From an uncultured Lachnospiraceae bacterium (lineage in GTDB: Bacteria > Bacillota > Clostridia > Lachnospirales > Lachnospiraceae), in assembly GCA_905235345.1 (NCBI GenBank), contig CAJOLO010000131.1, forward strand, positions 1-8,110: a stretch of DNA of 8,110 nucleotides, given 5' to 3'. This document shows, one piece after another, positions 1 to 6,027 of this stretch. The notes beneath the pieces are model-generated. The model made no database searches and was not told where the DNA came from. It saw only the letters and a program-made list of their open reading frames with translations. The translations under genes and the position numbers were made by a program. Position 1 is the first letter of the stretch. The number at the start of each line of letters is the position of its first letter.

Positions 1-45
1 ATATTTGCATTCCCATCTTGTGTGTGCTAAACTATTTTTATCCAT
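1..45 (-). CDS. tnpA: IS200/IS605-family transposase TnpA, N-terminal 15 codons (runs off the window)
   Basis: The minus strand reads ATG at 45-43, then fourteen more sense codons to the window edge, giving MDKNSLAHTRWECKY. This matches the usual N-terminus of IS200-group TnpA proteins (MDKNSLxHTxWxCKYHIVFxPKYRR), small Y1 transposases of about 130-155 residues that cut and join single-stranded DNA through one catalytic tyrosine paired with an HUH motif. The catalytic residues lie outside the window, so intactness cannot be judged. An ideal ribosome binding site, AAAGGAGG at 60-53, sits seven bases before the ATG and fixes the start. The gene has its own promoter and leader hairpin just upstream. 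The family call rests on 15 residues, but this stretch is distinctive. Confidence 0.87.
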   Translation of the reverse strand, partial: MDKNSLAHTRWECKY

Positions 46-69
46 ATGGATACCTCCTTTGCTAATTAT

Positions 70-90
70 GTGCGGTTGGCGAACCTACAC
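70..90 (-). promoter_or_regulatory. Leader hairpin upstream of tnpA
   Basis: GTG at 70-72 pairs with CAC at 88-90 and GGTT at 74-77 pairs with AACC at 82-85, around the four-base loop 78-81 and a small internal bulge. The structure lies at or just after the predicted tnpA start of transcription and before its ribosome binding site. IS200 elements are known to repress tnpA through leader secondary structure; whether this hairpin does so is inference. Confidence 0.45.
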
Positions 91-92
91 TT

Positions 93-121
93 ATTATAGC
101 ACTGGAGGTTTTTTACTTAAA
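93..121 (-). promoter_or_regulatory. Predicted promoter of the IS200 tnpA gene
   Basis: On the minus strand there is a perfect -10 box TATAAT (98-93), preceded by TG one base upstream (extended -10, TGC-TATAAT). A -35-like TTTAAG (121-116) lies at the optimal 17-base spacing. Transcription would start near position 86-87 and leave a leader of about 40 bases before tnpA. No expression evidence is available. Confidence 0.65.
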
Positions 122-140
122 ACTAAAGCTGTTTGGGACA

Positions 141-157
141 CACCTGCATATCCGGTG
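141..157 (-). repeat. Imperfect hairpin, probable IS200 left-end recognition structure
   Basis: CACC at 141-144 pairs with GGTG at 154-157. A T/C mismatch (145/153) follows, then a G-C pair (146/152) and a five-base loop. IS200/IS605 transposases bind short imperfect subterminal hairpins with a mismatch or bulge and cut a short distance outside the foot. This position, about 100 bases before the tnpA start, fits a left-end structure. The stem is short, so the role is inferred from context. Confidence 0.42.
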
Positions 158-180
158 GTTTATTTTTTAATGCGGTCACA

Positions 181-220
181 AAAAAGAGGTTATCACACTT
201 TCGTGCAATAACCTCTTTTT
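181..220 (-). terminator. Strong bidirectional intrinsic terminator after the repeat-protein gene
   Basis: Thirteen bases at 181-193 are perfectly complementary to 208-220. A CA/CA internal mismatch follows, then a three-pair inner stem (196-198 with 203-205) and the loop TTTC. On the minus strand the GC part of the stem (GAGG/CCTC) is followed by a run of T, as in rho-independent termination. It begins 27 bases after the stop codon of the minus-strand gene ending at 248. The T tracts on both sides would let it also stop plus-strand transcription, isolating that gene from the insertion sequence. Confidence 0.9.
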
Positions 221-247
221 TACTATTCGTATATAAATCCCAGCTTA

Positions 248-2683
248 TTAGTTTAAGCCAACCTCTCCATTAAGATTACCATTCTGAAGAATCCACTGCT
301 GTTTCTTAACAACGCTTGAAGCAGATGCCTTCTTTGACTTAATAGTATATGTTGCACGTCTAATCAAGCTGCCTGAACTCTTTGCTCTGTCATCGGTACT
401 TGTATTAACCGTGTAAACCTTAGTAAGATTCTTTGTACCCTTCTTAACAGTATTCTCCATAGCATCCTTGTCAGTAAACTTATGTGTCACTGCAATCTCT
501 TTAGTCTGAAGCTCACCATTGGCGTCAAACTCATAAATAGTATTGCCATATGTCTCATCCTTAACAGTTTTCACTTCTGTAGAAGTTCCGCTTGCCTTAG
601 CAGATTTAACATTACCATTCTTGTCATATGCATAGTTTGTTGTTGTCTTAGAAGGTGTAGCAATCACTGCCTTTGTCTCAGTCTTATTGTATGGTATTCC
701 TGTTGCTTCAAGAGCTGCTCCTGCAGCTTCAGTCTTTACCTTAGCATCGTCTGTATTAGTAACATAGTTTTGTCTGTCGATGTATAATGCACTAGTGGAC
801 TCCTGTATTGAATTGTCTGCACTCGTAGTCTTTGTTGTCTTTACATATCCATGTGATATACTTTTTTTATCAAAAACATAATCAGTTCTTGTAACTGTTT
901 TACTATTATTAGCCGATGCAACAGAACTGGTATATTTCTCGTCATAGGTATTTACCGTCTTGCTACCACCATTTCCATATAAGGTCACATCTACAGAACC
1001 AGAACGACTATCAATGCTGCCATCTGCTTCAGATTTACTGGTAGAATATGTGATTTTATACGGATTATTTGTTGTAGTTTCTGTTTTCGTTCCTCCTGCT
1101 ATAGTTATAGAAGTTGTTGTAGGATAGAATTGATCCACAGGAGTAGCAGGATTCACATCACTAAGACTGTATGAAGTACTGATCGAATACTTAGACCCAT
1201 CAGAATTAGTATATGTGACAACTTTACTATATGTATTATGTTCTATATTATTATAATCATAATCTTTAAAAATTTCTGCAATATCTTTTACAGTAACATT
1301 TGTATTATTTTTTGTTGATGAAGAATTTTGTACTCCATCGTTAGATGTAACGACCTTTTTTGCACGACCTTTTTTGTCATAAGTATAAGTTGTTGTACTA
1401 ACTTTTATATCATTGTCTACAGACTTGTTTTTGTCAGTATACTCTATCTTACTATTTTTTGTACTGCTTGAGCTGTTTTGTGAATATGCCGTACTTTCTG
1501 ATATTTCTTTAGTATTATTAGCGGTGGAAACAGCCTTCTTTACACGCTTCTTATTGTCATATGTATATTTGGTAGTTGTAACAACTTTGTCTGATACATC
1601 TGAAGTAACAGTCTTTGAAGTTGATTCTGTAGCAGAAGTATCAGCTACTACATTAACCTTTTCGGTTCTTGAAAAAATACTATCTCCATCACCATTAAAC
1701 GGAGTTCCGTCAGCCTTCTGATATTTATATGTGAACTTTTCTTTTTTAGTTACGAGCTCTTCCTTTTCTGTTTCAGGATTATATTCCCAACTTTGTATGT
1801 CCTTCTCTCCTTCGAAACCTTTCTCGTTATATGTAAGTGGAACAATGGTCTTAACACCATTAACATATTCTTCTCCGTAATACAATTCTACAGGTTCTTT
1901 AGTATATCCTACTGAACTTGTATCCGTCTTGACCGTCTTCGTATAAGTTCCATCTGCCTTAGCCTCATATGTAGTAGTTGTTGTGGTTGTTGATTCTGCA
2001 GAAGCTATGGAACCATCATAAAAATATACATTAGCACTGGTATTTTCATCACTACCATTACTTGTACCATCTGCATTATACTCATTATATCCTGCAATAA
2101 ATCTTCCATCACTAATCTCTGTAACCTTCGAAGATTTTTTCTCCGTCAAAGCATTTGTCTTTTTTGTTACTGTTGTGTTACCTGCCAATGTAGTTGTTGT
2201 TGTAGTTACTGCCTGAGTAGCGAGACCTTTATTATTATAGGTATACTTGGTCACTGCTGTTTCTGTTTCGGTAACCTTTCCTTCTGTTCCCTTGATAGTA
2301 AGTCCTGTTGTCTTATCAGTCTCATAATATGTGTCTGTTGTAACAGTCTTAGTTGTCTTTGATGAAATCTTATTCTTCTTATTATATTTATATGTAGTAG
2401 TTACTTTCACAGATTCATCTTTAGCTTTTCCCCATTCTTCATCTTCAAAGCCCTCAAAAGGATTCTTCTTAGATGATCTGGTAGATACAGCCTTGGTTAC
2501 AAGCCCCTTCTTGTTGTAGGTGTACTTAACTGTACTCCCTGAATTATAGTTTGCCTGAGTAATAACATTCTGCTTTTTTGATGCAGCCTCAACAGTGTTC
2601 ACATCTGCACCCAAAGTAAATGTTGAAATTGCAATTGCTGTTGAAAGAGCGATTGCTGATACACTTTTGATACTTTTTTTCAT
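248..2683 (-). CDS. Secreted Thr/Ser-rich protein with degenerate YD-like repeats, function unknown
   Basis: The product has 811 residues and no family I can name with certainty. Residues 1-34 form a classical signal peptide: MKKSIKS, a hydrophobic core, and cleavage near VEA-A (33/34). The mature protein is rich in Thr, Ser, Lys and Asn, lacks cysteine, and carries an irregular motif of about 16 residues of the form YxYDxKGxxxKxVxT. Copies begin near residues 54, 98, 147, 373, 433 and 684, with weaker ones near 284 and 717. This resembles the YD repeats of RHS/wall-associated proteins, but the spacing is loose and no RHS core or toxin domain is visible. There is no lipobox, LPxTG motif or C-terminal membrane segment, so how it stays on the surface is unclear. 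The start is fixed by AAGGAGG (2697-2691) seven bases upstream. It ends in a strong terminator and is probably monocistronic. An adhesin or extracellular matrix role is only a guess. Confidence 0.88.
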   Translation of the reverse strand: MKKSIKSVSAIALSTAIAISTFTLGADVNTVEAASKKQNVITQANYNSGSTVKYTYNKKGLVTKAVSTRSSKKNPFEGFEDEEWGKAKDESVKVTTTYKYNKKNKISSKTTKTVTTDTYYETDKTTGLTIKGTEGKVTETETAVTKYTYNNKGLATQAVTTTTTTLAGNTTVTKKTNALTEKKSSKVTEISDGRFIAGYNEYNADGTSNGSDENTSANVYFYDGSIASAESTTTTTTTYEAKADGTYTKTVKTDTSSVGYTKEPVELYYGEEYVNGVKTIVPLTYNEKGFEGEKDIQSWEYNPETEKEELVTKKEKFTYKYQKADGTPFNGDGDSIFSRTEKVNVVADTSATESTSKTVTSDVSDKVVTTTKYTYDNKKRVKKAVSTANNTKEISESTAYSQNSSSSTKNSKIEYTDKNKSVDNDIKVSTTTYTYDKKGRAKKVVTSNDGVQNSSSTKNNTNVTVKDIAEIFKDYDYNNIEHNTYSKVVTYTNSDGSKYSISTSYSLSDVNPATPVDQFYPTTTSITIAGGTKTETTTNNPYKITYSTSKSEADGSIDSRSGSVDVTLYGNGGSKTVNTYDEKYTSSVASANNSKTVTRTDYVFDKKSISHGYVKTTKTTSADNSIQESTSALYIDRQNYVTNTDDAKVKTEAAGAALEATGIPYNKTETKAVIATPSKTTTNYAYDKNGNVKSAKASGTSTEVKTVKDETYGNTIYEFDANGELQTKEIAVTHKFTDKDAMENTVKKGTKNLTKVYTVNTSTDDRAKSSGSLIRRATYTIKSKKASASSVVKKQQWILQNGNLNGEVGLN

Positions 2684-2702
2684 ATCTTGTCCTCCTTATT
2701 AA

Positions 2703-2737
2703 GTTAATGAAAAACTTCATTTTCTCCGCTCATTAAC
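2703..2737 (-). promoter_or_regulatory. Inverted repeat at the 5' end of the repeat-protein mRNA
   Basis: GTTAATGA (2703-2710) and TCATTAAC (2730-2737) are perfect eight-base inverted repeats 19 bases apart. The predicted -10 box ends at 2745, so transcription should begin near 2738 and the mRNA would start with this stem, leaving the ribosome binding site at 2691-2697 free. The 3' arm can alternatively pair with an inner ATGAA, so two mutually exclusive folds exist. It could be an mRNA-stabilising 5' stem-loop or a repressor site; neither is shown. Confidence 0.5.
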
Positions 2738-2744
2738 ATACCAT

Positions 2745-2773
2745 ATTATAAATCAAAAATCAACATTAACACA
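2745..2773 (-). promoter_or_regulatory. Predicted promoter of the secreted repeat-protein gene
   Basis: A perfect TATAAT -10 box occupies 2750-2745 on the minus strand. At 17-base spacing the -35 position reads TGTGTT (2773-2768), a poor match to TTGACA, so the promoter may be weak or activator-dependent. The leader would be about 55 bases. The call rests mainly on the -10 box and its position. Confidence 0.5.
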
Positions 2774-2938
2774 TTTTCCGTTCACCTCATCAAACCATAA
2801 TTTATTATTAATAAATGCTAATAAACCCTCTTATATCGTAGGAATATCCATTTTGTTATAAATGTTTCCTATATCAAATAATAAAAAATATATATGATTA
2901 TACTTAACCCGACTGCCATTAAAAACTGAATAATTATC

Positions 2939-2967
2939 TTGTCATTACTTTTTGCATTATGTATAAT
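2939..2967 (+). promoter_or_regulatory. Predicted sigma-A promoter of the membrane serine-hydrolase gene
   Basis: TTGTCA (2939-2944, five of six matches to the -35 consensus) and TATAAT (2962-2967, perfect) are exactly 17 bases apart, the best promoter in the window. Transcription would start near 2974, giving a leader of about 85 bases. A seven-base inverted repeat (2992-2998 and 3036-3042) lies in that leader, but its loop is long and it may be chance. Confidence 0.72.
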
Positions 2968-3059
2968 CTTCTTAGATACGAACAATTAATAACATACAAT
3001 ACCATATTCTCAAACGTACCTATACACATTACTTATGTATGTCACCAAGGAGACCATAT

Positions 3060-4355
3060 ATGAACACAGAAAACACACAAGACTCTCTCGATAATATAAC
3101 AACCGGAAGCGATGCAGATGATGATACAATAATTGACAATATTGATAACAATCTCAATAATGCCAATCAATATGATATTATGGATTCAGAGAATAATTCC
3201 GGAAAAGCAGATACGGAAGACTCTGTCAAGGAAAAAATTAATTCAACCCGTTATCCTAATATAAATAATGCAGGCAACACCAAGATCATTGTTCTCGGTT
3301 CTCTTATTGCAATTCTTCTTATATTGTTTCTGTCAATATTGTTTCCAAGCAACGAGAATACCGGGACAACCTCTTCCGATTCCGGTTCCTCATCGGAATC
3401 CCCGACTACCGAGAATACCACCGAAGCACCTATAGTCACGGGATGGCAGGAAATTAATGGTACCCTGAAGTATATGGAACAGGATGGGCAGATTGCAAGA
3501 AGCCGGTGGATCGACGGACACTATGTCGACTCAACCGGCAATATATTCACAAGTACCCTTACTCCCGATGGTATATATGTTGATGCGGACGGCAACATAG
3601 ACAAATCTATGGGAATAACAGGCTCTATAAAAGGTCTTTCGGATCTTGAAGATACCTTGGAGGATATGATCTCCGGTTATAGCGGAACCTGGTCCGTATA
3701 TGTTAAGGATCTCGGGCACCATGAATATCTTTCCATCAATAATGTTCAACATTTTTCCGCAAGCCTTATTAAATTATACTGTGCAGCCACTGCTTATGAG
3801 CTTATGGATCAGGGAAAGCTTGAGGAGACTGCACAGATTGACAGTCTTATGGAACAGATGATCTCCGTCAGTGACAATGATGCCTTCAATCTCATGGTAA
3901 TGAACTGCGGAGAAACCTACAGTCATATTGCCGGCCGGCAAGTCATTCAGGAATACATTGACAGAGAAGGATATAAAGATACAACGATCACCTCTATCTT
4001 AGTTCCTACCAAATATACCGCTCCATCTTCTCCCGGAAGGAATTACACCACAGTAGAGGACTGTGGTCTGTTATTGGAGAGAATATATAAGAAACAATTG
4101 GTAAGCAAGGACGCCTCAGAAGCTTACCTCAGGCTTTTGTTTAATCAGGAGCACATCAACAAGATTCCCGCCGGGCTTCCGGAGGGAACAATATGCGCCA
4201 ATAAAACGGGCGACACCGATGAAGTCCAACACGATGCCGCCATTGTTTACTCTCCCGGAGGAGATTATATTATTACCGTTATGAGCAGTGGCTGTGGTGC
4301 AGCCATCACCAATATCCAGAACATTTCCGAAACAGTCTACGAATATTTCAATTAA
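3060..4355 (+). CDS. Membrane-anchored class A beta-lactamase-like serine hydrolase with wall-binding-like repeats
   Basis: The 431-residue product has an acidic, Asn/Asp-rich cytoplasmic N-terminus (1-70), one membrane segment (about 75-96), a Ser/Thr-rich linker (98-124), a Trp/Gly/Tyr-rich stretch (127-180, starting TGWQEINGTLKYMEQDGQ) resembling choline- or glucan-binding repeats, and a C-terminal domain of the beta-lactamase2/penicillin-recognising fold (about 190-431). The three active-site motifs are present: SLIK (S235-K238), SDN (271-273) and KTG (382-384). The class A ExxLN omega-loop motif is not apparent: the corresponding region reads PGRNYTTVEDCGLLLE. Efficient beta-lactam hydrolysis is therefore doubtful, and an extracellular cell-wall or sensory role is more likely. 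An upstream in-frame ATG at 3039 exists, but AAGGAG (3047-3052) is seven bases before the ATG at 3060, so that start is preferred. The gene has its own promoter and is divergent from the repeat-protein gene. Confidence 0.88.
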   Translation: MNTENTQDSLDNITTGSDADDDTIIDNIDNNLNNANQYDIMDSENNSGKADTEDSVKEKINSTRYPNINNAGNTKIIVLGSLIAILLILFLSILFPSNENTGTTSSDSGSSSESPTTENTTEAPIVTGWQEINGTLKYMEQDGQIARSRWIDGHYVDSTGNIFTSTLTPDGIYVDADGNIDKSMGITGSIKGLSDLEDTLEDMISGYSGTWSVYVKDLGHHEYLSINNVQHFSASLIKLYCAATAYELMDQGKLEETAQIDSLMEQMISVSDNDAFNLMVMNCGETYSHIAGRQVIQEYIDREGYKDTTITSILVPTKYTAPSSPGRNYTTVEDCGLLLERIYKKQLVSKDASEAYLRLLFNQEHINKIPAGLPEGTICANKTGDTDEVQHDAAIVYSPGGDYIITVMSSGCGAAITNIQNISETVYEYFN

Positions 4356-4415
4356 TACTGATTCTATATCGGCTTGACTGCTGTTTAGCATTCTCGGCCT
4401 TTCCTGCCGGCAATA

Positions 4416-5253
4416 TCATTTATTACCGCCTCTGCATATTCCTATACCACTACATATTAAAAATGCTGCCCCGTCAATAGCAACAATTGTCGAACCTACC
4501 GGTGTACCTGCAAGAATAGCTATAACGATACCCAAAAGTGCACACACCACCGAAAGTACTGCCGAGAATATTGTCACTGACTTAAAACTCTGAAAAAGCT
4601 TCATTGACGACAATGCAGGGAATATAATCAGTGCTGATATAAGCAGTGAGCCCACCAGATTCATTGCCAATACAATTATGACCGCAATAGTTATTGCTAT
4701 CAACAGATTATAACGATTAACATTGGTTCCCACCGCCTTTGCAAAGCTTTCATCAAATGTAACTATAAAAAACCACAAATATAACTACTATGATTATTGA
4801 CAATATAACACACAATCTCACCTCTCCGATAGTAAGTGTCAGAATGGATGTGGAGCCAAAAAGCGTAGTACACACGTCCCCTGACAGGTTAGTGGAGGTC
4901 GAAAACAGATTCATTATAAGATATCCTATTGCAAGTGCAGACACTGAAAGCATTGCTATTGCCGCATCGCCTTTTACCTGTGCATTCTGTCCCGTTCTAA
5001 GCAGCAACACTGCACACACTATTGTTATCGGCATTACAACGAACATGCTGTTCTCCACATTAAGCACTGATGCGATTGCAAGTGCACCAAATGCCACATG
5101 CGAAAGTCCGTCTCCGATATACGAAAATCTCTTAAGTACAAGTGTTACACCTAAAAGTGAGGAACACAGTGCGATCAGTACACCTACTATCAAGGCGTAC
5201 CTGACAAATGGATATTGCAGGTAATACTGCAGTGTCTCTATGATTTCACTCAT
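4416..5253 (-). pseudogene. Zinc/manganese-type ABC transporter permease (ABC-3 family), frameshifted
   Basis: The gene encodes the membrane subunit of a metal importer (ZnuB/AdcB/MntB type) in two frames. The first part, from ATG at 5253, runs 166 residues (starting MSEIIETLQYYLQYPFVRYA; LVLKRFSYIGDGLSHVAFGA near 40-60; KGDAAIAMLS) and stops at TGA 4755-4753. The rest continues in another frame from about 4778 to the stop at 4416, beginning IVTFDESFAKAVGTN and followed by further membrane segments. Together the parts give about 278 residues, a normal family length. The break follows FVVFY; relatives usually have about five residues (NKIFA-like) before VTFDE, where here one base remains, suggesting a 14-base deletion. 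A sequencing error in the T6 run is the alternative. Its ATG overlaps the TGA of the ATPase gene by one base, so translation is coupled. A GTG at 5256 is a possible alternative start. Confidence 0.85.
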
Positions 5254-5960
5254 CACTGCACACCACCCTTCGCAGGTGCAAAACGCTTACCCATATCACT
5301 TATCATATATTCATCTGCCGTTCCGAAAAACATGTCCTCCCCTACATGAAGGATATGTTTTGCATATCTGAATGCAACCTGCACATCATGGGAGATCATT
5401 ATAATGGCAACTCCTTCATCATTGAGTTTATGTATCAATTCATATAGATCCATCATGGCTCCCGGATCCAGCCCCGCCACCGGTTCATCAAGCAGCAAAA
5501 GCTTCTTTGTTGCACATAATGCCCTTGCCAGAAGAACTCTCTGTTGCTGTCCGCCGGAAAGCTTTCTGTAAGAATGATTGATATACTCCTCCATTCCCAT
5601 CCTCCTGATATTCTCAATTGCAAGATTCTTTTCTTCCGCAGAATAAAATGGTCTCATCCCCGCAAGACTCTGACAGCCTGAAAGAACAACCTCCTTAACC
5701 GATGCCGGAAAATCCCGCTGCACAACAGTCTGTTGAGGCAGATAGCCAATTTCATTGGCCGAAAAACCTTCACCATAGGATATCTCTCCTGACAACGCCG
5801 GAATCAATCGAAGTATTGTCTTCATCAGCGTACTCTTACCGGCTCCGTTCTCCCCTACAATGGTAAGGTAGTCACCCTCTTCTACCGAAAAATCAATTGC
5901 CCGACTCAATATCGGTGCATTATATCCAATCTGAAGCTCTGTACACTTTATAAGTGACAT
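5253..5960 (-). CDS. Zinc/manganese-type ABC transporter ATP-binding protein
   Basis: This 235-residue protein is the cytoplasmic ATPase that powers metal import with the adjacent permease. It has Walker A GENGAGKST (36-44), a Q-loop in LPQQ (74-77), the ABC signature LSGGQ (134-138), Walker B LLLLDEP (154-160), a D-loop at 164-165 and the switch histidine H191 in MISHD. Length and sequence, including the tail FFGTADEYMISDMGKRF, match the ZnuC/AdcC/MntB-type group; zinc and manganese cannot be told apart. An in-frame ATG at 5978 would add six residues, but GAGAGG (5976-5971) lies ten bases before the ATG at 5960 and overlaps the earlier codon, so 5960 is preferred. The stop overlaps the permease start (TGATG). 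No substrate-binding-protein or Fur/Zur-type gene is adjacent and I see no Zur box. The gene itself looks intact. Confidence 0.93.
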   Translation of the reverse strand: MSLIKCTELQIGYNAPILSRAIDFSVEEGDYLTIVGENGAGKSTLMKTILRLIPALSGEISYGEGFSANEIGYLPQQTVVQRDFPASVKEVVLSGCQSLAGMRPFYSAEEKNLAIENIRRMGMEEYINHSYRKLSGGQQQRVLLARALCATKKLLLLDEPVAGLDPGAMMDLYELIHKLNDEGVAIIMISHDVQVAFRYAKHILHVGEDMFFGTADEYMISDMGKRFAPAKGGVQ

Positions 5961-6027
5961 TTCATTGTTACCTCTCATTCTATTTCTATATTCTCTCTAG
6001 CATTTTTGCTGTAAATCGCTTTAATAT

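Larger units (their letters stand above)
1..178 (-). mobile_element. Left end of an IS200/IS605-family insertion sequence (partial)
   Basis: This is the upstream end of a single-strand-transposing IS200/IS605 element, cut by the left window edge. It is recognised from the tnpA start codons at 1-45, the tnpA promoter at 93-121, a leader hairpin at 70-90 and an imperfect hairpin at 141-157, which is the kind of subterminal structure that TnpA recognises. Elements of this family have no terminal inverted repeats and make no target duplication, so the outer boundary cannot be read directly. It is placed by inference between about 160 and 178, just before the terminator at 181-220. The right end and any accessory tnpB gene would lie outside the window. 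Confidence 0.72.
2684..3059. other. AT-rich divergent intergenic region with two promoters
   Basis: This 376-base gap separates two divergently transcribed genes for envelope or secreted proteins. The left part holds the leader, inverted repeat and -10 box of the minus-strand gene. The right part holds a good plus-strand promoter at 2939-2967 and a leader of about 85 bases. The middle is very AT-rich, with a ten-base palindrome TTATTAATAA (2805-2814) and a weak inverted repeat TAGGAA/TTCCTA (2839-2844 and 2866-2871). I see no convincing small gene or recognisable riboswitch. A shared regulator site is possible but not demonstrable. Confidence 0.6.

Noticed and set aside
5..211. Plus-strand open frame of 68 codons across the IS end
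   Set aside because: It overlaps the tnpA start, the tnpA promoter and the terminator stem, has no ribosome binding site and resembles no known protein.
482..787. Plus-strand open frames inside the repeat-protein gene (also 1413-1721 and 2331-2519)
   Set aside because: They are antisense to a well-supported gene with signal peptide and ribosome binding site; their odd Val/Leu/Cys-rich composition is what antisense of a Thr/Lys-rich gene produces.
2704..2733. Nine-codon minus-strand leader peptide (MSGENEVFH) in the repeat-protein mRNA
   Set aside because: It would start only a few bases after the predicted transcription start with no ribosome binding site, and its sequence is explained by the inverted repeat; probably chance.
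3039..3059. Upstream ATG for the serine-hydrolase gene
   Set aside because: No ribosome binding site precedes 3039, whereas AAGGAG at 3047-3052 is correctly placed for the in-frame ATG at 3060.
4356..4415. Terminator between the convergent hydrolase and permease genes
   Set aside because: Only a four-pair CGGC/GCCG stem (4395-4398 and 4406-4409) is visible, without a T run, so I cannot support an intrinsic terminator here.
4416..4778. Separate small membrane protein starting at TTG 4778
   Set aside because: Its sequence is the continuation of the ABC-3 permease in another frame, and no ribosome binding site precedes it.
4790..5224. Plus-strand open frame of 144 codons opposite the permease
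   Set aside because: It is antisense to the conserved permease, has no ribosome binding site and shows no family features.
5961..5978. Upstream ATG for the ABC ATPase
   Set aside because: The GAGAGG at 5976-5971 overlaps this codon and suits the ATG at 5960, which gives the usual family N-terminus MSLIKC.
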